Shown here in pieces: positions 1-7,233 of a stretch of DNA of 38,452 nucleotides; position 1 is the first letter of the stretch, and each line of letters opens with the position of its first letter. The stretch is taken from NCBI GenBank assembly GCA_047921395.1, contig JBLRWH010000017.1:1-38452 (forward strand). The letters are read 5' to 3'. Under the pieces are notes generated by a model. The model had not been told where the DNA came from. It saw nothing but the letters and a program-made list of their open reading frames with translations, and made no database searches. Both the position numbers and the translations under genes were made by a program. Origin of the DNA: XN24 sp047921395. Its GTDB lineage: Bacteria; Pseudomonadota; Gammaproteobacteria; Steroidobacterales; XN24.

Positions 1-645
1 GCCGTGCGCGGGCTCGAGCGCGCGGCCGGACTCGACGCGGAGCTGGCGGCGCGGGCGGAGGCCCAGGCGCGGTTGCGGACCGAGACCCTGCGTCGCGAAG
101 CGGCCGTCCGGCGCCTCGAGGCCGAGGCGCGCGAGGCGGAAGCGGGCGAGCGCTGGCCAGATGCGATCGAGGCCTGGCGCGGCGCGCTGGCGGAAGACGG
201 CGCCTTCGCGCCGGCGGTACAGGGCCTGGCCCGCGCAACCGCCCGCGCGGAGCTGGCCGGGCGCGTCGAGCGATTCATTGCGGATCCCCTCAGCCTGACC
301 GTGGCGGAGACCTTCGAGGCGGCGCAGGTGACGCTGGCCGAGGCGCGCGCCGCACCGGCGCCGGCTACGCTGCTCGCCGCGCGCGCCGATGCGTTGGCCG
401 GGGTGCTCGAGCTCGTGGTGACGCCCGTCCGGGTGGTGCTCGAATCGGACGACAGGACCGACGTGGTGCTGCACCGGGTCGGCCGGTTCGGAACCTTCAC
501 GCGGCGCGACCTGGAGCTGAAACCCGGTCGCTATACTGCGGTGGGCTCCCGGCCCGGCTACCGCGACGTCCGCCGGGAATTCGTCGTCCAGCCCGGCCGG
601 CCGATGCCGGGCCCGGTCGTGATCCGCAGCGAGGAGCCGATTTGA
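1..645 (+). CDS. PEGA-domain protein, N-terminus outside the window
   Basis: The reading frame is open from the first base, so this is the C-terminal 214 or so residues of a longer protein. The first 130 residues are Ala/Arg/Glu-rich and helical, with a TPR-like stretch (ERWPDAIEAWRGALAEDG, about residues 50-68). The last 75 residues look like a PEGA-type beta domain (LKPGRYTAVGSRPGYRDV). The upstream portion could carry a membrane anchor or a kinase, but that cannot be seen. The stop codon overlaps the TTG start of the next gene as TTGA, so translation is probably coupled. The gene shares PEGA domains and strand with the next one and belongs to the same operon (1-7196). The exact function is unknown. 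Confidence 0.75.
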   Translation, partial: AVRGLERAAGLDAELAARAEAQARLRTETLRREAAVRRLEAEAREAEAGERWPDAIEAWRGALAEDGAFAPAVQGLARATARAELAGRVERFIADPLSLTVAETFEAAQVTLAEARAAPAPATLLAARADALAGVLELVVTPVRVVLESDDRTDVVLHRVGRFGTFTRRDLELKPGRYTAVGSRPGYRDVRREFVVQPGRPMPGPVVIRSEEPI

Positions 646-2624
646 GCGTTGCCGTGCGCCTGCGCGCGTTGTCCGGGACACGCGAGTTCCAGGAGTCCGA
701 GCTGCCGCTGGTGCTCGGGCTCGGCGCCGACGTGCCGCTGGCCGATCCCGGCCTGCCGCCGCGCGCCGCCGTCATCGGGTGGCGGCAGGGCCGGTTCTAC
801 CTGCAGGCGTTGCCGGGCGTGGAGGGCCTCGCCCTCAACGGCCAGCCCGTCGCCGGCGCATCGTCCTGGCTCGCGCCCGGCGACCGCATTGCGATCGGCG
901 CCGACCGGTTCGCCGTCGAGGCCGCCGACGCGGTGCTGGAGCTCGCCGCCGCTGGGCTCGAGGAGACCGTGACCGCGCCGCCGGTGTTCCTCGAGCCGGC
1001 CGGGCCGGCGGCACCAGCGCCGTCCGAGGGCGAGTTCCTGGTGCCCGCCGAGTTCAGGCGCGCCGTTCCTCCCGTGCCCGCCCTGCCGTCCGGGCGCGCG
1101 TGGCGGCTCAAGGCCGCGGCGTGGACCGGCGGCGCGCTCCTGGTGGCGATCGCTGCTTTCGTATTCACCGCTACCCCGGTGCGGATTGACGTGACGCCGG
1201 AGCCCGAAGACTTCGCGGTGCGCGGCGGGTTATTCACGCCATCGCTGGGCGGGCGGTTCCTGCTCTGGCCGGGCAGCTACACCGTGGTGGCCCGCCTGGA
1301 CGGGCATGCCGCGCTGGAACAAGAGTTCGAGGTCGACCGCGACGGGCCCGCGGAACTGCGCTTCGAGCTCGAGCGCCTGCCGGACATTTATGCCGTCACC
1401 AGCGGCGGACTCGAGGGCGCCGTCGTCCTGCTCGACGGGGTCGAGGCCGGGGCCACGCCCCTGGCGGGCCTCGAGCTTCAGCCGGGGCGGTACCGATTGC
1501 GCGTGCAGGCCGAGCGCCACCAGGCGCGGGACATGGAGCTGGTCGTGGAGGGCGGAGGGCGCGATATCGCGCTCGACGTGGCGCTGTCGCGGGACTGGGG
1601 CGAACTCGTGGTCGAGTCGAGCCCCGGCGACGTCGAGATCGAGACCGACGGCCGGGTGGAGTTGCCCGCCATCGTGCTGGAGCGGGCGGACGTCCGGGTG
1701 CCCGTCGCGGCGGCGCCTGAGCGCGTGTCGCCGGCCCCCGAGCCGAGCCCCGCCGCGGTCCCCGCGCCGGCGGCGGAGCCTGCCCCGGCGGCCCCCGCCG
1801 AGAGGATCCGCACCAGCCAGGGCGCGGAGCTCGTGCTGGTGCAGCCCGGGCGCTTCACCATGGGCGCCTCGCGGCGCGAGCCAGGCCGTCGCGCCAACGA
1901 GAGCCTCCGCGAGGTCGAGCTGACCCGCGCCTTCTACATCGGCACGACGCCGGTGACGAACGCGCAGTTCGGGGCGTTCGATCCGCAGCACCGCTCTGGC
2001 GAGGCCGGGCGCTTCGGCCTGAACGGCGAGCGCCACCCCGTGGTGCGCGTCACCTGGGCCCAGGCGGCGGCCTATTGCAACTGGCTTTCGGAACAGGACG
2101 GGTTGCCGCCTGCCTACCGCAAGGCGGGCGAGGACTGGGTGCCCGTCGAGCCGCGCACCCGCGGCTACCGGCTGCCGACGGAGGCCGAGTGGGCCTGGGC
2201 GGGCCGCTACGGGGGACGGTCGGCGGAGGCGCCGCGCTATCCCTGGGGCGCGGCGCTGCCACCACCGGACCGCTCCGGCAACTATGCGGACGAGTCGGCG
2301 CGCCCCGTGCTGGGGGCCGTCATCAGCGGTTACCAGGACGGCTTCCCCGTGACGTCCCCGGTCGGCAATTTCCCGGCGAATGCCGTCGGACTCTTCGACG
2401 TGGGCGGCAACGTGGCCGAGTGGATGGCGGACCGATACGGGGTCTATCCGGCGTCCGGGGCGCTGCTGGTCGATCCCGCCGGGCCGTCGAGCGGGCCCTT
2501 CCGCGTGATCCGCGGCTCGAGCTGGATGCATCATGGTACGGCGGAGCTGCGGCTGAGTTATCGTGACTACGGCGACAAGCCGCGTCCGGACCTGGGTTTC
2601 CGGATCGCACGCGACCTGGAGTGA
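642..2624 (+). CDS. FHA-like / transmembrane / PEGA / FGE-fold (SUMF1) fusion protein
   Basis: This is a 660-residue protein. Residues about 1-98 resemble a degenerate FHA beta-sandwich (LPLVLGLGADVPLADPG, then LNGQPV and APGDRIAIG). A Pro/Ala linker follows, then one membrane helix at about 157-177 (ending AFVFTATPV). Two PEGA-like beta domains (about 181-320) and an Ala/Pro linker lead to a formylglycine-generating-enzyme fold at about 395-658, with motifs FTMGASRREPG, YRLPTEAEWAWAG, GNVAEWMADRYG and LGFRIARD. The topology implied is a cytoplasmic FHA and a periplasmic FGE fold. The two catalytic cysteines of aerobic FGE appear replaced: the segment after RGSSWM reads HHGTAE. The FGE module may therefore bind rather than catalyse. 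The TTG start is chosen because GAGGAG lies just upstream and the TTGA overlap couples it to the previous gene. The role is probably structural or sensory in the envelope complex encoded downstream. Confidence 0.85.
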   Translation: MSVAVRLRALSGTREFQESELPLVLGLGADVPLADPGLPPRAAVIGWRQGRFYLQALPGVEGLALNGQPVAGASSWLAPGDRIAIGADRFAVEAADAVLELAAAGLEETVTAPPVFLEPAGPAAPAPSEGEFLVPAEFRRAVPPVPALPSGRAWRLKAAAWTGGALLVAIAAFVFTATPVRIDVTPEPEDFAVRGGLFTPSLGGRFLLWPGSYTVVARLDGHAALEQEFEVDRDGPAELRFELERLPDIYAVTSGGLEGAVVLLDGVEAGATPLAGLELQPGRYRLRVQAERHQARDMELVVEGGGRDIALDVALSRDWGELVVESSPGDVEIETDGRVELPAIVLERADVRVPVAAAPERVSPAPEPSPAAVPAPAAEPAPAAPAERIRTSQGAELVLVQPGRFTMGASRREPGRRANESLREVELTRAFYIGTTPVTNAQFGAFDPQHRSGEAGRFGLNGERHPVVRVTWAQAAAYCNWLSEQDGLPPAYRKAGEDWVPVEPRTRGYRLPTEAEWAWAGRYGGRSAEAPRYPWGAALPPPDRSGNYADESARPVLGAVISGYQDGFPVTSPVGNFPANAVGLFDVGGNVAEWMADRYGVYPASGALLVDPAGPSSGPFRVIRGSSWMHHGTAELRLSYRDYGDKPRPDLGFRIARDLE

Positions 2625-2648
2625 GACGATGCCGACGAGACCACGCTC

Positions 2649-2900
2649 ATGAGACACCGCGGCCTTGCGTTGCTGCTGCTGCTCGCCGCGCCGCTCGCCG
2701 CCGGGCAGGAGCCCCCCGCAAAGGCCGGGCCGGCCGGGGAGCCCGTGGCGGAACAGGCTGAAGAGGCCGCACAGGCGGCGGCGCCCGCGGCGCCGGCCGG
2801 GAGCCCGGCAGCCGCGGAGACAGCCGAGGCCGAGGAGCGCTTCGTGCCGACCGAGAAGGTCCCGGCCGACGCCAGCATTTCGTTTCCCGTGGACATCTGA
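2649..2900 (+). CDS. Small exported Ala/Pro/Glu-rich protein
   Basis: This 83-residue protein has a clear signal peptide: MRHRG, then a Leu/Ala-rich core ending near LAAG-QEPP. The mature part is about 60 residues of low-complexity Ala/Pro/Glu with a more ordered tail, FVPTEKVPADASISFPVDI. It has no cysteines and no recognised domain. It sits between the FGE-fold protein and the channel subunit with 8 bases to the next gene, so it is probably co-transcribed. Its position suggests a small periplasmic accessory of the same complex. I do not recognise the family. The tail is the part most likely to be conserved. Confidence 0.65.
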   Translation: MRHRGLALLLLLAAPLAAGQEPPAKAGPAGEPVAEQAEEAAQAAAPAAPAGSPAAAETAEAEERFVPTEKVPADASISFPVDI

Positions 2901-2908
2901 GGCCGCCG

Positions 2909-3706
2909 ATGAAGCGTCGCTTCCCGACCGAGTTCGTATTCCAGCTGTTCGCGCTCGTCGTCGCGATCATCCTGGTGCACGCCATCTACGTGTCTGTCGT
3001 GCGGCCAAACGCCGCGGACGACCTGCGCGAGCAGCAGGTCCTGCTGGCGGAGAATCCGAACCAGGAGGTCGAGCGCTCCGCCTGGGTGATCCTCAAGGAC
3101 TTCGAGCAGGAAGCGTGTTTCATCCTGATGCTCTGGGCGATGGCCATCATGGGCTACAAGGCCTGGCGCCTGTCGCGTGAGCGCGCGCTGCTGGAGGTGG
3201 AGCTGATCCCGGTCGCCGAGGGGCTCCGGATCCTCCCGGAGGACACGCGCGAGTACGCCCGCCAGGTGCAGGCGCTGCCGGCGGACGTCCGCGAGTTCCT
3301 GCTGCCGCGGGCGCTGCTGACGGCGCTGCATCGCTTCGAGTCGACGCGCAGCATCCAGGACGTCGCGGCGGCGGCGGACATGGTCTTCGACGAGGAATCC
3401 GAGCGGCTCGATTCCGAGCTGTCCATGATCCGCTACATCGCCTGGGCGATCCCGTCGATCGGCTTCATCGGCACGGTGCGCGGCATCGGCAATGCGCTCG
3501 GCCAGGCCCACCAGGCCGTCGAGGGCAACATCATGGGCGTCACGCAGAGCCTGGGCGTGGCCTTCAATTCCACCTTCGTGGCGCTGCTGATCAGCATCGT
3601 CATCATGTTTCTCATTCACCAGATCCAGCTGTTCCAGGAGCGCCTCGTGCTCGAGTCGAAGGAGTACGCCGACCGGCACCTGGTGCGACAGCTCCAGGTC
3701 AGGTAA
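2909..3706 (+). CDS. MotA/TolQ/ExbB-family proton-channel subunit
   Basis: This 265-residue inner-membrane protein has four predicted helices: about 9-32 (FALVVAIILVHAIYVSVV), 70-88 (ACFILMLWAMAIMGYKAW), 175-198 and 208-240. A large cytoplasmic domain separates helices 2 and 3. Helix 3 carries the family-like glycine-rich sequence IGFIGTVRGIGNALGQA, and helix 4 carries SLGVAFNSTFVALLISIV, matching the conserved part of ExbB/TolQ/MotA. These proteins form a ring around partners with one Asp-bearing helix and use ion flow to move them. Here no separate MotB or ExbD follows. Instead, two downstream vWA proteins have an Asp in an N-terminal membrane helix and are the likely partners. Confidence 0.88.
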   Translation: MKRRFPTEFVFQLFALVVAIILVHAIYVSVVRPNAADDLREQQVLLAENPNQEVERSAWVILKDFEQEACFILMLWAMAIMGYKAWRLSRERALLEVELIPVAEGLRILPEDTREYARQVQALPADVREFLLPRALLTALHRFESTRSIQDVAAAADMVFDEESERLDSELSMIRYIAWAIPSIGFIGTVRGIGNALGQAHQAVEGNIMGVTQSLGVAFNSTFVALLISIVIMFLIHQIQLFQERLVLESKEYADRHLVRQLQVR

Positions 3707-3712
3707 GCGCGC

Positions 3713-5089
3713 ATGGGCCTGCTCGCGCTCGAGCTGAACGACGCCGGCCTGCTCAGCTCGACGGGCGAGGACTGGCGCGACGAGGGCCCGGGCTACGCCC
3801 TGCTCGACCCGGACCGGCTGCTGCTCGGCGCGGAGGCCCGCGCCGAATCGCGACTGCGGCCGCGGCGGGTCAACCGGCGGTTCTGGGCCCGGCTCGATAC
3901 GGAGCCGCTGGCGCAGCCGACGGCGCTGGCCGGCTCGCATGCCGATCTCGCCTGCGCGCAGCTCGATGCGATCTGGCGCCGGCGGCCGGCCGGCGCCGAC
4001 GCGTTGCTGCTGGTCGCGCCGGCGTTCCTGGGCCGCGAGGCCCTCGGGCTCGTCCTCGGCATCGCCGCCGAGCTCGGCATCGCGGTCCGGGGCGTGGTCG
4101 ACGCCGCGGTCGCGGCCAGCACGCAGCGGGCGCCGGGCCGGGAGCTCGCGCACCTCGACCTTGGCCTGCACGGCGCGCTGCTGACGCGTCTCGAGCAGCC
4201 GGGCGACCTGCAGCGGGCGGAAGCGGAGGTCCTGCCGGCCGCCGGCCTGCTCACGCTCGAGGAGGCCTGGACGCGGGTCGCGGCGGGCGCCTTCGTCCAG
4301 CAGACGCGCTTCGATCCCCTGCACGCCGCCGAATCCGAGCAGGCGCTGTACGACCGGCTGCCGGGCTGGCTCGCCGCGCTGCTCGACGCCGAGGAGGTTG
4401 CTGCGGAGCTGGACCTGAACGGGCGGCCGCTGGCCGCGACGCTCGCGCGCGGCCCCGTCGTCGCGGCCGCAGCCGGGGCATACCAGGCCATTGCCGAGCG
4501 GCTGGAGCAGCTGCGCCGGCCGGGCACACGGTGGTTGCTGCAGGTATCGCACCGGGTCGCGGCCCTGCCCGACCTGGTTCGCTTTCTCAACGACCAGCCG
4601 GGCATCGAGCTGCTCAGGCTCGCCCCCGACGCCGCCGTCGCGGGCGCACTGGCCCGCGTGGAGGCGTTCTCCGCCGAGGCCGGCGGAGTGCGCTTCGTGA
4701 CTCGCCTGCCAGCACTCGGCAGCCTGGAGTCGCCGCCCGAGTCGCTCGACGCCGGCGGGAGTGCGCCGGGCACGGTCGCGCCGAGCCATCTCCTGTACGA
4801 GGGCGAGGCGCTGCCGATCGGCGCGGAAGGGCTCGCCATCGGCACGGCGCCGCCGCCCGGGACGCCGGGGCTGGCCATCGGCGGTTCCCCGGCGGGGGTT
4901 TCCCGGCTGCACTGCATCGTCCGCCTCGAGAATGGGCGCGTCGTGGTCGAGGACCTGAGCCGCTACGGCAGCTTCGTCAACGACCAGCGCATCAGCGGGC
5001 GCCGTGCGCTGGCCGCCGGCGACCAGCTGCGCATCGGCTCGCCCGGCGTCGTGCTGCACCTGATCCGCCTGCGGCCGGAGGGCCCGTGA
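3713..5089 (+). CDS. Degenerate actin/Hsp70-like fold protein with C-terminal FHA domain
   Basis: This is a 458-residue cytoplasmic protein with no signal or membrane helix. Residues about 1-330 have the layout of an actin/Hsp70-type ATPase fold: an N-terminal LLALELNDAGLLSS strand-turn, a mid-domain LAHLDLGLHGALLTRL where the phosphate-2 loop is expected, and a later Gly/Ala-rich GPVVAAAAGAYQAI helix. The usual DxGT and GGGT motifs are absent, so ATP hydrolysis is doubtful. Residues about 360-455 are a convincing FHA domain (GVSRLHCIV, DLSRYGSFVNDQRISG, LAAGDQLRIGSPG), which would bind a phosphothreonine peptide. The gene lies 6 bases after the channel subunit and overlaps the next gene by GTGA. 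The actin-like assignment is less secure than the FHA one. Confidence 0.75.
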   Translation: MGLLALELNDAGLLSSTGEDWRDEGPGYALLDPDRLLLGAEARAESRLRPRRVNRRFWARLDTEPLAQPTALAGSHADLACAQLDAIWRRRPAGADALLLVAPAFLGREALGLVLGIAAELGIAVRGVVDAAVAASTQRAPGRELAHLDLGLHGALLTRLEQPGDLQRAEAEVLPAAGLLTLEEAWTRVAAGAFVQQTRFDPLHAAESEQALYDRLPGWLAALLDAEEVAAELDLNGRPLAATLARGPVVAAAAGAYQAIAERLEQLRRPGTRWLLQVSHRVAALPDLVRFLNDQPGIELLRLAPDAAVAGALARVEAFSAEAGGVRFVTRLPALGSLESPPESLDAGGSAPGTVAPSHLLYEGEALPIGAEGLAIGTAPPPGTPGLAIGGSPAGVSRLHCIVRLENGRVVVEDLSRYGSFVNDQRISGRRALAAGDQLRIGSPGVVLHLIRLRPEGP

Positions 5090-6189
5090 GCAGCCGTAAG
5101 GGACGCCGCGCGACGGAGACCTTCAGCCTGTCCTTCCTGGACATCATGAGCTGTGGCTTCGGCGCAATCGTGCTGTTTTTCGTGATCATCAATTCGACCA
5201 TGGCGAAGCGCTCCGACGAGATGAATCGCGAGCTGTCGATTCGCGCGGAAATGCTGCGCCTGGAGACGGCGGAGGGCGAGGAGCACCTGGTCGAGCTGCG
5301 CAACACGCTGGAGGACATCGAGAAGCGCCGGGTCGAGGCGCAGGGCCAGGCGCAGCGCATCATCGAGCTGAGCCGCACGCGGCAGGCGGAGCTCGCGACG
5401 CTGGAGGAGAGCACGGTCGCCCAGCGGGAAAGCATCGAGCGGCTCAAGGCCGACCTGCTGTCGCTCGACGAGGAGAGCCGCCGGCTCTCCGCCGCCGCGC
5501 GGCGCCCGAGCGACGAGGGCACGCGTGTGCGCGCCTTCACCGGCGACGGCGACCGCCAGTACGTCACGGGCGTCCGGGTCGGGGGCAAGCATGTGCTGAT
5601 CCTGCTCGACGCCTCGGCCAGCATGCTCGACGACACGGTGGTCAATGTCATCCGCCGGCGCAACATGCCGGACGAGCAGAAGCTGCGCGCGCCGAAGTGG
5701 CAGCGCGCCCTCGCCACGGTCGAGTGGATCACCACGCAGCTCGCGCCGGACTCGAGCTTCCAGGTGTACCGCTTCGCGGAGACGGCCAGGCCGGTAGTGG
5801 CGGAGAGCGAGGGCCGCTGGCTGGACTCCGCCGACCCGGAGCGCCTCGACGAGGCCATCCGCGAGATGCGGGGCACTGTGCCGCACGGCGGCACCAGCCT
5901 GTGGCATGCCTTCAACGCCGTGCGCCGCATGCAGCCGCCGCCGGACAACGTGTTCCTCGTCACCGACGGCCTGCCGACCATGGGCGAGAGCCGGCCGCGC
6001 GCACGCACCGTGACCGGCCGCGAGCGCATGCGCCACTTCGAGCAAGCGCAGGGCCTGCTGCCGAAGGGCGTCCCGGTGAATGTGATCCTGCTGCCGATGG
6101 AAGGCGACGCCGAGGCGGCAAGCGCCTACTGGAAGCTCGCCATCGGCACGCGTGGCGCCTACCTCGCGCCCTCGAGGGACTGGCCGTGA
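5086..6189 (+). CDS. MotB/ExbD-like helix + coiled coil + von Willebrand A domain protein
   Basis: This 367-residue protein starts at GTG 5086, overlapping the previous stop as GTGA. A short basic cytoplasmic tail leads into one membrane helix (about 13-37) that begins LSLSFLDIMSCGFGA. Asp19 sits at the membrane entry, as in MotB and ExbD. Residues about 40-145 form a Glu/Arg/Leu-rich coiled coil. A vWA domain follows, with an apparently complete MIDAS metal site: DASAS (Asp175, Ser177, Ser179), Thr270 in HGGTSLW and Asp294 in VTDGLP. The vWA domain should lie in the periplasm. Its neighbours suggest it replaces MotB/ExbD as the moving partner of the channel at 2909-3706. The substrate is unknown. 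Confidence 0.85.
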   Translation: MSSRKGRRATETFSLSFLDIMSCGFGAIVLFFVIINSTMAKRSDEMNRELSIRAEMLRLETAEGEEHLVELRNTLEDIEKRRVEAQGQAQRIIELSRTRQAELATLEESTVAQRESIERLKADLLSLDEESRRLSAAARRPSDEGTRVRAFTGDGDRQYVTGVRVGGKHVLILLDASASMLDDTVVNVIRRRNMPDEQKLRAPKWQRALATVEWITTQLAPDSSFQVYRFAETARPVVAESEGRWLDSADPERLDEAIREMRGTVPHGGTSLWHAFNAVRRMQPPPDNVFLVTDGLPTMGESRPRARTVTGRERMRHFEQAQGLLPKGVPVNVILLPMEGDAEAASAYWKLAIGTRGAYLAPSRDWP

Positions 6190-7196
6190 GCCGGCGCCAG
6201 CGCAGGGATCTGCAGGGGCTGAGCCTCTCCTTCCTGGACGTGATCTGCTGCGGCTTCGGCGCGGTCATCCTGCTGCTCGTGCTGACCAAGTTCGCCGAGC
6301 CGGTGATCCTGCAGCAGAGCAGCGAGGACCTCGAGGCGCTCATCGTTGCGCTGGAGGAGGAGCTCGTGGAGATCCGCGGCGAGACACGCATCGTCAACCA
6401 GGAGCTCGTCAGCCGCCGCGAGCAGACTGCCGAGATCGAGGCGCGCGTCGCGCGCCTGCAGGGCGACCTGTCGGCGATCGAGGGCCGCTTCCGCGCCACC
6501 CGCGACCGCGCGCACGTCACCACCGCGGTCGAGGGCCAGCTCGCGGAGGCGCGCCAGTCGCTCAGCGAGGAGATGAAGCGCCTGCTCGGCGATTCCTATC
6601 GCCGCCCGGTGGACGACACCACCGTCGGCGGCATCCCGATCGACAGCGAGTACATCGTGTTCATCATCGACACCTCGGGCAGCATGTTCGGTTACGCGTG
6701 GCCGCTCCTGTTGCAGAAGGTCGAGGAGATCCTCGAGGCGTATCCGGGCCTCAAGGGTATCCAGGTCATGAACGACATGGGCCAGTACATGTTTCCCCGT
6801 TATGCCGGCCGCTGGATTCCCGACACGCCGGCCCGGCGTCGCGCGATCATCGACACCCTGCGCGGGTGGAACGTGTTCTCCAATTCGAGCCCGGTCGAGG
6901 GCGTCACCCGCGCCATCGAGACCTTCGGCCGCTCGGGGCAGCGCGTCAGCCTCTACGTCATGGGCGACGAGTTCTCGGGTCGGTCGATCGAGGACGTGGT
7001 GCGGACCGTGGACCGGCTCAACGCCCCTGACCGGAGCGGGCAGCGTCCGGTGCGCATCCACGCGGTGGGCTTCCCGGTGCTGTTCACGCAGGCGCCTCAC
7101 CTGCAGACCACGGGGATCCAGTTCGCCACCCTCATGCGCGCGGTCTGCGAGCAGAACGGCGGCACCTTCGTCGGGCTCACCACGCTGCGAGACTGA
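6186..7196 (+). CDS. Second MotB/ExbD-like helix + coiled coil + vWA domain protein
   Basis: This 336-residue protein starts at GTG 6186, overlapping the upstream stop by GTGA. It has the same architecture as its neighbour: basic tail, helix beginning LSLSFLDVICCGFGA (Asp18), coiled coil at about 43-140, and vWA domain with DTSGS (Asp162, Ser164, Ser166) and a distal Asp261 in VMGDEFSG. The middle MIDAS threonine is not obvious. The expected region reads FSNSSPVEG, with serines at 234-235, so metal binding may differ from the first vWA protein. The two are probably ancient paralogues, with very similar helices and divergent vWA domains. They could form a heterodimer inside the channel ring. 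This is the last gene of the cluster. Confidence 0.85.
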   Translation: MSRRQRRDLQGLSLSFLDVICCGFGAVILLLVLTKFAEPVILQQSSEDLEALIVALEEELVEIRGETRIVNQELVSRREQTAEIEARVARLQGDLSAIEGRFRATRDRAHVTTAVEGQLAEARQSLSEEMKRLLGDSYRRPVDDTTVGGIPIDSEYIVFIIDTSGSMFGYAWPLLLQKVEEILEAYPGLKGIQVMNDMGQYMFPRYAGRWIPDTPARRRAIIDTLRGWNVFSNSSPVEGVTRAIETFGRSGQRVSLYVMGDEFSGRSIEDVVRTVDRLNAPDRSGQRPVRIHAVGFPVLFTQAPHLQTTGIQFATLMRAVCEQNGGTFVGLTTLRD

Positions 7197-7233
7197 CCGG
7201 GCACCCGCCCGGCCCCGCGGGTCGCCCGGGTTT
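7197..7233. terminator. Candidate terminator between convergent genes
   Basis: A G+C-rich hairpin (CCGGGC, loop ACCC, GCCCGG at 7197-7212) follows immediately after the last vWA gene. A second run, CCCGCGGG then GCCCGGGTTT, follows up to the convergent KAS III stop. The U-tract is only three bases, so this is a candidate only. Confidence 0.3.

Noticed and set aside
2567..5059. A minus-strand open frame of 830 codons opposite the channel and FHA genes
   Set aside because: It is an antisense shadow in G+C-rich DNA: low-complexity Arg/Gln/Ala composition, no domains, and fully overlapping well-supported plus-strand genes.
1..7196. Zorya-like anti-phage system
   Set aside because: There is an ExbB/MotA-type subunit, but no ZorB with an OmpA-like domain and no ZorC or ZorD helicase; the partners carry vWA domains instead.
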